A program made the translations under genes and the position numbers. The notes beneath the pieces were generated by a model, which was given only the letters and a program-made list of their open reading frames with translations, did not search any database and was not told the origin of the DNA. From NCBI GenBank assembly GCA_022702545.1, contig JAHRBC010000002.1, positions 5,022,001-5,086,000 of the forward strand: a DNA stretch of 64,000 nt, given 5' to 3'. Below are positions 1-12,184 of the stretch, in pieces (the stretch's first letter is position 1; each line of letters starts with the position of its first letter). This DNA is from Phycomyces nitens (taxonomy: Eukaryota; Mucoromycota; Mucoromycetes; Mucorales; Phycomycetaceae).

Positions 1-130
1 AATAATAAATAATAATCAATTATGTGTATGATGATCTGTGTATTGGATAATCTCATAAAGGCAGATCCATTTGACTGGAATAGCTGAGGATATTATTTTA
101 TCCTTCAGTCTTACTCTCAGATTCAGCAGT

Positions 131-469
131 GATCAATACTCATTTACAACATTCATCCTTCAGGAAGATGGTGCAAGCTGCCATACGGGTAGATATGCTC
201 AATGGTGGAAGGAGACTCATCAGATCAGGGGATTTGAGTACTGGCCAGCTCAAAGCCCTGATCTGAACCCCATCGAGCATATATGGAGTGCTCTCGAAAG
301 GCAGGTTGAGAAGAAGAGAACCTCTATCAACAATCTAGATGATTTAGAGGTAGCTCTACAAGAAGAATGGGCGAGGTTGGGCATCGAGTATGCAAAGCGT
401 CTAGTTGGGAGCATGCAAAGAAAATGTCAAGCGGTGATTGATGCCCGTGGTGGTACAACAAAGTACTAA
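131..469 (+). pseudogene. Tc1/mariner-type transposase, C-terminal fragment
   Basis: This frame encodes the back half of a DDE transposase, the enzyme that cuts and pastes Tc1/mariner elements. The second catalytic Asp sits in QEDGASCHTG, and the Glu sits in WPAQSPDLNPIEHIW, 35 residues later by my count. About 70 more residues follow to a stop at 469. The helix-turn-helix DNA-binding half and the first Asp are absent; upstream sequence in this frame is not transposase-like and the window begins soon after. No inverted terminal repeat was found in the AT-rich DNA downstream. Family assignment is firm from the motifs; whether a full copy lies outside the window cannot be told. Confidence 0.85.
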
Positions 470-1193
470 AAAAACTATATTTTTTTTCAACATTTATAAA
501 ATATAAGAGTTCTAGATATTTTATTCATGGAGTAAATACTTCTTGAAAAAGGTGTATAACTATTTTTGAAATTGCTTGAAATTTATTTTTATTTAACAAT
601 AATTGGTGTGACTGTAGTAATTAAATCATTTTATAATTAGAGAATCTATAGTATCTCTGGTATACAAAAGGTGGCTATGTGTCTTTAATATTACTTGCAG
701 CCATCTATCAAAGTATATTGCAAATAAATTCAAGGTATGTTTATAAATTATGCCAAGCTCATATGTTTCCTTTGATAATCCTATCTTTTACAATATCAGC
801 AAATACATCAACCCACAACTATTTAATAAAACATGTTTATCTAGTACGTTTATCGGTTTCCCGTATATATTTTTTTGGAGATAGCCAACTCTGTTTTCTT
901 AGATTGTCATTATTGAGTTCCAAGAATACTTATCTGGGGCCTTGATGATATTATATCTGCTCTTTCTTATTACACAAAAAAATTAATCATAATCAAAGAA
1001 AAGTGTCGGGTGCATGGACCACAAAATTTTGGCTTCTTTTGGTCTAGATTCTAAAGCACAAAGAGTAGTATTCCAATTGGCTAAAGTAGAGAGTAACAGA
1101 GCTGATAAAAAAAATTAAAGTAAATACCAATCATTGTTTATCTTTCTCTTTGTTCAATCAACCCATATCTTGGTACTTGAAAACATAAGATTT
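470..1193. other. AT-rich intergenic DNA, promoter side of START gene
   Basis: No gene is seen in these 724 bases. Short open frames here have no recognisable motif and no splice partners. The last few hundred bases should hold the promoter of the gene starting at 1194. Confidence 0.6.
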
Positions 1194-3845
1194 ATGAGTA
1201 ACAGCAAACCATTAGCAACGACCAGTCAAGTGGATAAAGTCATAGTCAAAGACCAACACCCTGTAGATGAGGTTATCGATGGCAACAAAGACAAGAACGT
1301 GTCATTTGTAAGGTCCCCCTTTTTTTAAAAAATAAAACATATCTAAACTCGGCTATTAATACTACTTTATAGCAAATATTCAGTCATCCTAGATATATTG
1401 ACCAATGCACTTTACCACCTTTGACTCCTTGCTTTTCGTATTCTGCCAATGTACCAAACACTTCTTTTAGAGACAATGATTACATTATATGGCAAGCCGA
1501 AAATGCACTAAATTCTCTCAAACAAGCCAAAAGTCATCGTGGATGGGATAAACTGCCAAAGAATGGACTTGAAGAAGTCTACAAAAAGTACGGATTTTCA
1601 GGCGACAAGGTTGTGATGATCAAAGGTCAGACAGTCATCAAAGGCTTCTCTCATCATGGAGTGTTTCGTGTCGCTACTACAAGAAGATTGTGGGATGACA
1701 AGTAGGAAATATATTGTTCTTAATGACCCAATAATTTATACTTTATAAAAAAAACCACCCCGTGATTAGATTCATGGAAGGACGTCTGGTAAAAAAGATC
1801 AGCCCAAACACTTCAGTGACATACGAAGCATCCAAAGGATCATATTCTTCAAGGAAAGTGGATGTCTTTATATCTAAAATAAATTTATTCAATCGCCAAA
1901 GTATTAAATGTTGGTGTAGACTAGACGATGTAGTTCAAGTAGAACGAACAGAATATGTTGGCGAAGACACGGTTTTGTTTGTGACTACCAGCGTACAGAC
2001 ACATCATGTACCTAGTTTTCAAGAAAGGGACCGAAAATATATAAATGTAAGACCAATTAATGAATCGAGTTGATAATAGATGAGAAAAGTATAAATTTAA
2101 TAAGAAATTAAACCACTGGTTTAATATCACCTGGATGCCCAAGCTTCGAGGTTGGATACTAGAGCGCATAGGAATGAATCCAAACATGCCAAGTACTGAA
2201 GTTACCTATGTCACAAACGGAAACTTCAGAGGATGGAGATCCAAACTTTCTAATCGACAATTGAGAAAACGCATAAAAGATCTTTGTGATTTGGAAAGTT
2301 ACTTTCAAAGAAATTCAAAGCAATTGAAAGCTTGTCTATCTGCCGTAAATAGACTTCAGCATGCTCCCAAGTTGACCTCTATGACTCAACAAACAAAGAA
2401 GCCTTTTATTAATAAAGAACCCTCAAACATAGAGACAGAAAGGTAAGCCTAATAGAATAAAAAAAAGTTTTATACTGACCATTTACTCAAGTGACGATAC
2501 AAAAAGACTACAAGAAGAGCAAGCTCCTGACATTGACAATGGGTAAGCTAGGATAGCTAATTTATCAAACCTTCAAGAGAGACATTCAACCTGTTGAATT
2601 GACTTGTCTTATTTAACTTTTTAAATATCTAGAGATAAAGACAGTGTGGATCCAACCGCGAGTAATAATGACTCTAGCCATACCAAACCAACACTTGATT
2701 CTTCTGAAAATGACTTATCTACCAATTCTTCTCCTACCTGGACATACCCACCAAACAGACACACCAAAACTATTAAAGAAGCATTGGCAACATTGACTCG
2801 GCTGACAGCAACAATGGATGGGTGGATGTTGTATAATGAGGATCTTGGCGTAACATCCAGATTTTACGTTCATGACACAGGAAATGATAAAGCACTTCAA
2901 ATGATAAGGTGCGATGGTGTTCTTCAAGGTCCCTGGACACCATCACAGGTGTGCAAGGTAGTGAGCTGCTTTGTGTCCCGAAGACAATGTAATGTATCCA
3001 AAATATACATGTTTAGAACAAGCCATGATTTGTTTATTATTCTAATCGAAAACTTTGTAGGGGATGAGAGATTTGAAGCCGGCCAAATAATCGAAAGGTT
3101 TAGTCAATCTGATACTCTAGAACATTGGGTCCTCAAGAGTCTATATCCAATCTCAAGACACGATGCTTGTGTCATCACTGGCACATATACCGATCCTCCC
3201 ACAGGGACAGTTTTCAGGGCAAGCACAAGTGTTGAGGACAATCTGGTACCAAAAGATACGGCTTGTTATCTTCGAGCCAAGGTGGTACTCTATGGATGGG
3301 TTTTTAGACCTATGTTCAAAGAAGAACCCTCTGGATCAAACCAATGGTGCGCCCCTCAAACATCAGTCCGAGTAACCTTTGTGAAAAAGATTGTTTATGA
3401 AAACAAACTATCCTTTGCTATCAAAAGAGTTTTGGATATGGAATCCCTGAATTCTATTTTGAGGATCTCTAACAGCATAAAGAGATGGGGATGTATACCA
3501 TTTGCAGTCTATGTAAGAGGCAGAATATTGGAAGAAGAATATGAGCCAAGGACAGGAACATATCATATAAGCTATGTGGCCAGACACGATGTTTTGGAAG
3601 AGTCTGCCTTTTCGCCCAGTGATAATAAGAAGACCACGATTCAGATTTGCAATGGCGGATTCGAGGTGTTTGCGGTTCCTCGGGATGTAATTGTGCAGGA
3701 AACAAACGACGGAAGGTTCTTGGTGATCGAGACAACTTGTGCAATGAACAACAAGACGGTTTGTATTGATCTGATCCATCGCAATCAATACACAACAGTA
3801 CCCAATCGGTACTCTGGAAAGCTCCAACCATCGTCCTCTCTCTAA
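1194..3845 (+). CDS. tandem START-domain (lipid-binding) protein
   Basis: Six exons join in phase: 1194-1307, 1373-1701, 1770-2046, 2144-2442, 2492-2542 and 2633-3845, giving about 760 residues. Residues about 70-285 resemble a START domain: FSHHGVFRVATTRRLWDDKF matches the conserved helix-to-strand region with the Trp-Asp pair, and LRGWILERIGMNP resembles the C-terminal helix. A second START-like domain begins near residue 417 (MDGWMLYNEDLGVTSRFYV), followed by a C-terminal part with no family I know. Residues 290-410 are polar and probably disordered. START domains bind sterols, phospholipids or ceramides in a hydrophobic pocket; the ligand cannot be inferred. No signal peptide or membrane segment is visible. 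The start is the first ATG in frame with a clean GTAAGG donor. The 3' end is doubtful because coding-like sequence continues in another frame. Confidence 0.75.
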
Positions 3846-4083
3846 AGTTCCAGGTGACTTGGATACCTCTGCAATTGGCCCCAGAGTCCAACAAGGGCTT
3901 GACACTCTCGAATTAAAAAAAAGTTGTTTGCAAAACAAGATATTTTGGCGATATTAATTAATACATTTATGCACTTGTTTGTTTAGTGCCAAAGATGTTT
4001 GGACAAATATTGAGAGGTACGGAGCCTCGGCAAGAGGATGCCAATACATTCCTTACTGTTTAGAAACAGAATTGCAAGCTTAA
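3846..4083 (+). other. possible frameshifted 3' continuation of the START gene
   Basis: Directly after the stop at 3843-3845, shifted by one base, an open frame reads KVPGDLDTSAIGPRVQQGLD and on to LELKK. An apparent intron follows (about 3922-3986, GTTGTT donor, TTAATTAATAC branch-like site, GTTTGTTTAG acceptor). A last exon ending ETELQA then stops at 4081-4083. The break lies in a short CT run (TCCTCTCTCT), where a one-base indel would restore continuity. A second frame through the same DNA, reading VTWIPLQLAPESNKG, is also open, so the true end is unresolved. Confidence 0.4.
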
Positions 4084-4595
4084 ATCAAGATTTTATATTT
4101 ATATTCATACATGTATTTCAAGATGGAATTAAAGCACGCCATCATGCCATGTATTTGCCCAATATTCTGTCAAATGTGTAATCGCACCGACTGTTTCAAT
4201 GCGCTGATCGTTTGTACCTTTTGTCAGGAACAGTTACACATAAAACAAACACAGGGGCATTTAAATGTATTTAAGAAATTGAAACAAAACCAATATCGGC
4301 AGGTTTCAATTATATATATATATATAATTATATCTGAGTCAAAACCACACACAAATGCCATGTCAAAAATGAATATGGCAATAAATTGAAACACCCAGAG
4401 ACATAATAGCCATATTAGGAAATAATGGAGCGAGAAAGAAAAAAAACATGAACCGTACTCCTGTGAATCAATCTTTAAATATGTGATCATCTACAACATG
4501 AATAAAATGGAATATTCTTTTCCCGATCTTAATTTTCTTTCCTTTTCTTTTTTATTTTATTTTATAAAAAAAATCTTTATTGAAATCTATTTAAT

Positions 4596-4637
4596 CTATA
4601 TAATATATATCTATATATCTATATATATCTATATATT
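4596..4637. repeat. TATATATC-type microsatellite
   Basis: An AT-only stretch built from imperfect TATATATC units lies 10 bases before the carrier-gene ATG, in what must be its 5' leader or core promoter. The rest of 4084-4647 is AT-rich with no gene seen. Confidence 0.8.
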
Positions 4638-4647
4638 TGCTTTATAA

Positions 4648-5988
4648 ATGACAACCCAAGAGAATACGATCCACACTACAAGCTCAACCGAAAAACTTCT
4701 TTCGGCATGTACTGGAGCCCTCTTGACATCCCTCCTAGTGACTCCAATGGACGTCGTAAAACTTCGGCTCCAGACTCAGCATTATGACTCATCCCGGAAG
4801 ACTAAATGCTGCAGCCCATTTTCACCAAAAAACGGCCTCAAGATCTGTACATTGACCTCTGGAATCCAACATTATTCAAAGATATTCTCCAAAAAAAGCA
4901 CCCGCCAAGTCGCCAGTATTCATGAATGTGCAATCGAGTTGCCCAATCGCCCATTTGCACCCAAAAATCCTCAAATGTTAAAGGGTACACTGGTAAATAA
5001 ATATTTGCGTATAAATAGACCTCGGACCTCCCAGACTGATACTGAATTGAATTATTATAGGATGGATTTCACACCATTGTAAAGAACGAAGGCCTGACAG
5101 CTCTCTGGAGAGGCCTGTCACCCGCCTTGCTGATGTCTGTGCCTGCAAATGTCATTTACTTTGTTGGCTATGACTACCTCAAAGTAATCATCCAGCCCTA
5201 CACTTCTACGAAACACAACGACTATTCGCCTCTTGTTGCAGGTGGACTTGCACGTACAGTCGCAGTCGCCCTGATATCACCAATTGAGCTATTCAGGACC
5301 AGACTTCAGGCTGCCACAGGAGTAAATGACTTTAGAAATGTATTGTATGGTGTACAAAACATGATGAAGAAGGATGGTGTACGTGCACTATGGAGAGGAC
5401 TTCCTCCTACTCTCTGGCGAGATGTTCCATTCTCAGCCATGTACTGGATGACATATGAAAAGACAAAGCATGCATTGATGGCTTATACCAACAAGTCATC
5501 AGTGACAATGGCCCAGGGTGATTTATACATCTCCTTTATTGCCGGTGCATTCTCTGGAATGGTAAGTTTCTTCTATAATCACCATAATTCAAACACTGGT
5601 ATTCATTGCTCTTTAAAACAATATAGTGTGCGGCTGCCATCACAACCCCATTTGATGTAGCAAAGACACGTCGCCAGGTTGATTCCGGAAAAGGTAATAA
5701 AGACACGTATTTGTGAACCAGCCCACTAAACCTTAAGAGGCAGACTCAACATCCATGAAATCGGTCAAGGTACCTGCCATATTGAAACAGATATATATTC
5801 AGGATGGTATCCAAGGCTTATTTAGAGGTATGTCAATTGGAAATACAATATACACACATGTTAACATGCCATGTTTTCAAGGAATTACACCCAGAGTTGC
5901 AAAAGTGGCACCTTCCTGCGCAATTATGATCAGTAGTTATGAGATTGGAAAGACATTCTTTGCCAAACAACACCAAACTACACTCTAG
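4648..5988 (+). CDS. MTM1: mitochondrial carrier, SLC25A39/40 (Mtm1) type
   Basis: Five exons (4648-4992, 5061-5561, 5627-5693, 5738-5827, 5882-5988) give 369 residues, slightly longer than a standard carrier because of a loop of about 70 residues in the first repeat. All three mitochondrial-carrier signatures are present: [10 protein letters not shown] (about residue 33), [10 protein letters not shown] (about 188) and [10 protein letters not shown] (about 290). Their paired halves are also present: [28 protein letters not shown] and [14 protein letters not shown]. The ends of the repeats, AVPAN-like [13 protein letters not shown] and [15 protein letters not shown], are characteristic of the SLC25A39/40/Mtm1 clade. 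This clade imports glutathione into the matrix in animals and affects manganese delivery to Sod2 and iron-sulfur metabolism in yeast. The protein should sit in the inner membrane with six helices. Exon phases all close. Substrate is inferred from the clade only. Confidence 0.92.
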
Positions 5989-8900
5989 ACCTCTCCAGGA
6001 CCAAACTATATATTATTACACTGCCACACCAAAACAGAAAAACCCCAAAGAAAATTCCATGTACATTTCTCTCTATAGACTATAGAGAACCCTTAAAAAC
6101 AACCAATTAATTATGTATACACCCCACTTTACGCCTGTATATATAAAAGAAAAGCGTCTATTAACTCTTGATCTATAAGAAAATTAAATGTTTTGGGCTA
6201 TTGATATATAGCTGAATAGTATACAATGTTTGATTTGAACTTTGAATTTTGAAATGGGAGCCATTTAGATTGATCATAGTCACTGCTTATAGCACTGGTT
6301 GATTTGTTCAGGGGTAAAAGATGCACTGATTGAAACAAGTATTTTTGTGCTCATCTTTGTTTTAAAAATACAGAGGTGGTTCTGATTGTTCCGAATACCT
6401 GGAAATTACAAAGAAATATAGTCACAAAGCACACTAGAGAATATTTCGAGATTTCTGCCCTTTATATAAATAATCGCAGGTTCATCAAGTTCATTTATTA
6501 TTCAATGGTCTCAATACTATAATATAGTGTGTGTATATATATTTAGATGGGGGATATGCAATCATTTAAAAAATGACTTTTACATGACCTTACTGGGTGA
6601 TTGCATTCTCAAGACGATATTGCATGTATCCTAGTTATTTTTTCATTTGTCGAATCCTTGTTTGTCATCTTGATCTACTCCAATTCAATGGCAAAATTAA
6701 ATCAAGTGTACAGCTTATGGGGATCAAATATACTTTGACCCAAATAATTTATACTTTATGAATATCAAGGCAATATATAACGCTAGTACGTATACCTTTT
6801 CAAAGAAGTCTGTTTTTACCTATACTTTTATAAATAAATAATTGTTTAAACATTGAATTTATCTGAATATTCAACCTTTTTTTTTTGTTCAAGAGAGTTA
6901 ATCTTTTCAAGATATACTAAGCATCCTTGTCTCTGGATATTACTCTTGCCATCAAAATCACATTTGATAATATGTTATATTCGCATTAGATTTGTTGTCA
7001 TTAATATTGTTTTTCCCCAGGATCCTTAACCTCATGATCCTGCTACCAAGATTCTCCTCTTGACTTACCAGATTTAGGTGCTTCTTTCTCTAACCAGAGG
7101 TCCCAAATTAGCTTGATTAATAAACCTAGAAATCCTCAAATTATAATGTTTTTACTGCAGTATATACCATATATCCAAGCACGTTTGGGGGTCTGTCTAT
7201 ATGTTTCATAAAAGTCCTTATTCTCAAGAAATCCACCTCTCGATGCCATGCCTAAACCAATCAAACCATATAAAGCATCCTTATATGCTTTTGTATATCT
7301 GCGTTTCAAAGGTGCGTTTTTCTCTCTCTCTCGGAAACATGAGCATGCTAAATAATGAGTCTGCACAATATATAGAAAAAGATTCATGTCGTTGGGAGCA
7401 ATATATGTATGCAGTATATGAGTTTATTAATGCATGCACTTTTTTTTTACAAGGTATTTCTCCAATAAATGATATTAAAAGATATCACCTCGGGCAATAA
7501 TAACAAAAGATAAATAACCATTACTGTTATTGCCAATATACACAGTAGATTCTACAGAGACCAGTATTTAGTATTCTCAAGTCAATTTTATCGATCCAAA
7601 CACGCACTTTCTCTATTTCTCTCTCTCTTTGGGGCACCAAGGGAATTGGAGGCATATTCAGCTACTAAAGATACCAAAGAAAAAAGTGGCCTCTTCTCTA
7701 TTCGCTATAGACATGGCCACCATTGAATGTATAGGATGCATATTCAATTCATATACTAGTCGTAATAAACCATCTAATCACATTTGTACGGCAGTACATT
7801 CATATGAACCCGGCATTATATAATAATAGCACACAGCAGATGATGAAACCCATGGCTTATATGATTCACATTATCGTGCTCTTCAAAACATTTTAATTAT
7901 CAACAGGCAAGTACAAAGCCAGTATTCACAGATAATCATACCAAACAAATACATGTTCATCAAATAGCCTTTTTTTTCTATTTTCTATTCGAGCAGTCGA
8001 TAACATTAGGTGGATAATATACTTGTACTTTTTAGAAGCCTTGGACGCTTTATATTTCAGCACCAAAGGTTCTTTGGGCCAAACTAGACTCTTTGCTGGA
8101 TAAAGTTGTACAATCTGATATCCATTTGTTACCTACCTTGACCGTCTCAAAAAGGCTCGTGGTAATAAAATCAATATATAGGCCTGTCTAGTAGAGTATA
8201 CGCGAGTGTTTATTGTCAAAACAGTTTGTTGGAGAGATGTACCAGGCACTATAAACGGATCAAAGAGGCGGCATGGTGTTACATTTACCAATGTTTGGTT
8301 GACATTAAATGAAACATTCAGAAGCAAAAAAAAAAACAAGGTAGCCAAGATATAACAATATTATGTGTGGGTCTGAATGCTACAGAGAGTATATATTCTA
8401 AACTGTTGATTATTCTGTTTCATAAACATCCTCTTGGCAGTATTTATATAGAAAAAGAATAGGTATAATATATAGAAGAAGAAAAAGACATTTTTTTTTG
8501 TTTGAAAGTCGAAATGAGCTGTTGGAGTTCATTTTTTGAGAGGAATGGCAAGATGTCGACTAGATCAAGGACCACAGCACATACCTTGACCTAATGTTGG
8601 GCACAATATTGTTATAAATCAACACATAAACATTCTGGATTGTGCGCGTATTATACGACAATTAGCAATAACTAGTAAATCATAAGGCTTGCGACAACAT
8701 TTGAATCCTAAATGACAGGCATTAAATGCATCCAAAAGCACTCTATGCTCAAAACTGTGCATCTATTAAAGAAACGATCAAAAAGATGATGGAAATGACC
8801 ATCAAATATGAGCTATGAAATTAGTAGAGTATATATATATATATATATATATAAAAGCACCCATTTCAAGAGTGACAGCCACACTATTTTTTTTATATAT

Positions 8901-10133
8901 GTGAAAATAGAAAATAATTATGATTGGACGGCTTGGATGAACTTGTATTTCTTGATAGTAGTCTTGTGAAAACAGGTCTTTAGCCCAAATCCGCCTCCCC
9001 CCCTTATTGATTGCGTTACAAAACAAAATAAAAGATGATAAAACTTGAAACATTGACAGGATAGTAAAAAATAAAATAAAATAAGAAAGTTCAAGTTTTG
9101 CCTAATTTGAATATACAATGGCAAGGCTCAACTCAATTGAGGAGCTCATGGTGTAATAAGATTAAGTACAAGCTGTATAGGCCATGTAATATACAAGATA
9201 CTGAAATCTTATTTTTCTAATAGGAATGCTCCAAAGGATCAACAGGAAATCTATACCAAATTGTGTGAGTGACAAAGGTGTGTACCAGCCATTATTGATT
9301 GATTGATTTATTTTTATTTTTTATATTCTTAATTTTAAATAACATGTAAATAAACATCATGAAACATAATATTTTCTAATATTACATAGTAATACCAGAC
9401 CTTTGTTGGAATACCTTTTTACAAGAAGTCTATATAGTTTTATAAGCCAAAAAGAGAATTAAAAGGTTAATAGGATAAAGATTCTAGACTCTTTATATAT
9501 ATATATATATATTTATCTTCATTCCTGGTTAACAACATGCATGCAAAGGATATAGGATCTTGGTATTTCATCTTACTCATCTTACTACCAAGAACTGACT
9601 AGATTGAAATTGGATATTAAACCTGCAAGGAATCCCCATTGTCAGCCCAAATGGCCCAAGGTACGATATTCTGCACACAGAAATAAATAAATTTTGTTCG
9701 TGACCCTGTCCGTGGGCCTTTGTAAAGTTTTGTTCTTGGCCAAGCATTGCATCAAGCAAAACACAGTAAACACTGAAATATCTCATAAAGTAACCTTTAA
9801 TCGACTGTTGACGAGAGAACTACTACTTGACGTATGAGCTGCAGATTTTTACGGTCATTTATAAATGATGATGTGCATGTATTCAACTTTTGCCAATTGA
9901 AAGTACAAAAAGCCACCATGTCTGGAGTACAATATGGATATTTAATAATGGTATCATTCGTGAGTGCAAACAGTACAACAACAAGGAGTGTGGGCAGATG
10001 AGAGGGTGATTCTAGAAGATAGTATAAGATAAAGTAAAATAAAGTAAAATAAAATAATAATAATAAACAGAGAAAAGGAGATTGACAAAGTGTTTGAGAT
10101 AAAGGCTTATATGACAAATGGAAAGCTGGAATC
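5989..10133. other. 4.1-kb gene-poor AT-rich region
   Basis: I see no supportable gene here. The carrier's 3' untranslated region opens it, and the 3' end of the bHLH gene closes it. It holds AT microsatellites (8831-8853 and 9494-9512) and an AAAATAAAGT-type run near 10030-10060. Open frames are short and antisense or low complexity. One 25-residue stretch on the minus strand near 8937-9011 looks mildly protein-like but has no extension. Confidence 0.6.
8831..8853. repeat. (AT)n microsatellite
   Basis: A pure AT dinucleotide run of about 23 bases. Similar runs occur at 9494-9512, 39321-39338, 40933-40953, 43675-43690, 46309-46333 and 49652-49669. Several of these lie just outside coding regions. 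Confidence 0.95.
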
Positions 10134-11159
10134 TTAGTGTTGCTGGAGCCTTGCAGACGGTGGCCGCTGTCGGGAGACTTGTTTCAGTAGGGTTTCGAGC
10201 TCATGCACCCGTTGTTGACATTGATTTACATCTCGCTGGAGCTGTTTAATTTGATCCACACTCTTGCGTAGAATTGTGCCCTTGTTGAGGCGGTTAACAC
10301 CGTCTTCTTCTAGATCTGGTAAGAGTGTACCGAGTTCTTGAATTCTGTCATTGATATTATCTCGACGGCGTCTCTCGACTATGGGACAAGGTCAGTTTGA
10401 GCATAAAAGTGCCAATCTGCTTACCAGCATTGTGTGACTCGCGTCTTCTCCGGCGTTTTTCCATTATGGCCTGAAGACTAGTGAATAGTTAGTTAATCAG
10501 TAAGTTTGCCATGAATTCTAGATATATTACTTTGCTTGGGCGGCAAACATATCATCATAATTGTCGCCTTCCTGGGGCGATCCAGTCTTGGCCTGCTTTC
10601 GTGCCGTACGTTCGTGAGGATATTTCTTGGGATTTGTTTTGTGTAGGGAAGGTGGGATGGCAAAACTTGTGGCATCCACTGCGCCGTCTTCGGCCACTGG
10701 TACCGAGTCCCCAAAAGAAGGCTGGTGCATGTGGTTGTACCCAATATTTGCAGGAGCACTTCCAGCAAACGATCGATATCTCTGGTCGAGCGATGCTGCT
10801 GACGAAGGATAGAACATGAAATCATGGTGTTCATGGCCAGGATCCTGCTGGTGATTGTGGTGACGGTACTGCGCAGTAGAGTGTCCAAATGTGCCATTGG
10901 GTTGTAAGGTCGCAGAGCGTTTCATGACTTGGCCAGAATTCTCGTAGTATTCCTCTAGCTGCTGTTGCCGGTTAATGGCACTAAACTTGTCACCGAGCTC
11001 AGGATAGGCCAGGTCTTGTGTCTGGGTAGCTGGAGAGAGGAAGAACTGGTTTTCGAGCAAGTGTTGGTTAATTTTGATCGAAGGATCTTTGAAGCGCATT
11101 TGCTGCATATGAGCCATACGGGTCCTGGGTACCTCTGGATCTCTTGTGGTGACGTCCAT
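10134..11159 (-). CDS. bHLH-leucine-zipper transcription factor, MITF/TFE-like
   Basis: Three exons on the minus strand (11159-10531, 10477-10425, 10378-10134) encode 308 residues. The acceptor at 10478 was chosen because it alone keeps the frame. The first 210 residues are polar and rich in Gln, His and Pro. From about residue 214, [20 protein letters not shown] gives a basic region with the His-Glu-Arg contacts for an E-box. Helix 1 follows as [11 protein letters not shown] and helix 2 as [19 protein letters not shown], then a short heptad region ends near the C-terminus. The [11 protein letters not shown] and [11 protein letters not shown] blocks closely match the animal MITF/TFEB and related fungal group. 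The protein should dimerise and bind CACGTG/CATGTG sites in the nucleus. Both introns are about 46-53 nt. The promoter is shared with dynein. Target genes are unknown. Confidence 0.9.
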
Positions 11160-12184
11160 TAGAAGAAAGAGAAAAGAAAAAAAAAGAGTATAGGAAGGGG
11201 GAGATCATTTTTTATTTTTGAACAAGGGGATAAATAAGCAAATCATTTCAGCGCGCGGACCAGCTTACTGCTGCAGAATTGTCACACAAGTTTCGGTCAA
11301 GAAAAGAAAAGGAAAGCTTGGTGTGACGACTATCTCTCTCTCTCTCGCTCGCTCTCTCGCTCTCTGTCTTTTTTCTTTTTTCTTGTTCTCCTGGTTACTT
11401 TAATGGTAATCTTCCAAAAGAGGTGTGATTATAATGGAAATAACAGAAACCCCCAAAAACGAATGCATTGGTAATTTGGCCTAAATTTCATTTTATAGCA
11501 ATATACATTTATATACGGCAGCTGATGTGGAGGAACATGGGACTCGATAGCACCAGAACATCTTGTATATTATTATATCTTATTTAAATTGTTTCAATTT
11601 CCTGGACATTTTAGATTAAGATTCTGATTAGCCCTCCTGTTATACTATAGCCTAGATTTTATTTTACTTTATTTTATTTGGTTGCAGAAGCTCTTATTTT
11701 AATAATAATACCTCTTAAAAAAGAATTCTTGTATTCAAAAAGCACAAACGTCCATATATTATTTTTATTCAAATCATGGGTCATTTCTAAACCTGCCCTC
11801 CCCCCAAAAAAACAGGCTGTCTCCTCAAATGCCACCAAAGATCATCTTCAGACCTCTTTATCATCTAGTAAATAGATCAATGACAAACAATCCAGTAGTA
11901 TTTTCCAGTATATTCAATAATCATAATAATAAACTCTTATTGACCCCTACTCTTGATGTCACACTGGGTCCAAGATCCAATCAGATCTCTTGCCCTTGGT
12001 TTATCGTACCGCAGTACGCACTCACTCTATTTCTTGTTCCTTTCACGCGTGTCTTGCACTCGCCTGTTACTGAAAGAGCAAGAGCAAGAAAAAAAAAGAC
12101 TAGTGACAGGCATTTGACTTATTTGCTGCTCTTCATATCGATCAGCGCATATACCCACACATCCCCTGTCAAAGTGATCACGCA
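11160..12184. promoter_or_regulatory. divergent bHLH / dynein promoter region
   Basis: The two flanking genes are transcribed away from each other, so this 1.0-kb stretch must hold both promoters. Visible elements are a CT/CG-rich pyrimidine run at 11331-11367, a GAAAAG purine-rich stretch just upstream of the bHLH ATG, and one ACGCGT hexamer near 12046, about 140 nt before the dynein ATG. ACGCGT is the MluI cell-cycle box of other fungi, but a single copy is weak evidence. No other gene is seen. Confidence 0.55.
11331..11367. repeat. CT-rich microsatellite
   Basis: Imperfect (CT)n with CTCG interruptions, located about 170-210 nt upstream of the bHLH start codon. Pyrimidine tracts of this kind are common in fungal promoters. 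Confidence 0.9.

Noticed and set aside
3408..3938. Two overlapping minus-strand open frames of 141-176 codons
   Set aside because: They lie wholly over the second START-domain exon and its tail and have no start context, splice sites or domain of their own.
4111..4389. Cys-rich plus-strand ORF (CICPIFCQMCNRTDCF) after the START gene
   Set aside because: The cysteine spacing resembles a zinc finger for a few residues only; the rest is AT-driven low complexity and runs through an AT microsatellite.
8918..9124. Minus-strand stretch reading GGFGLKTCFHKTTIKKYKFI
   Set aside because: It is protein-like for about 25 residues but has no extension in either direction through plausible splice sites, so it was not called.
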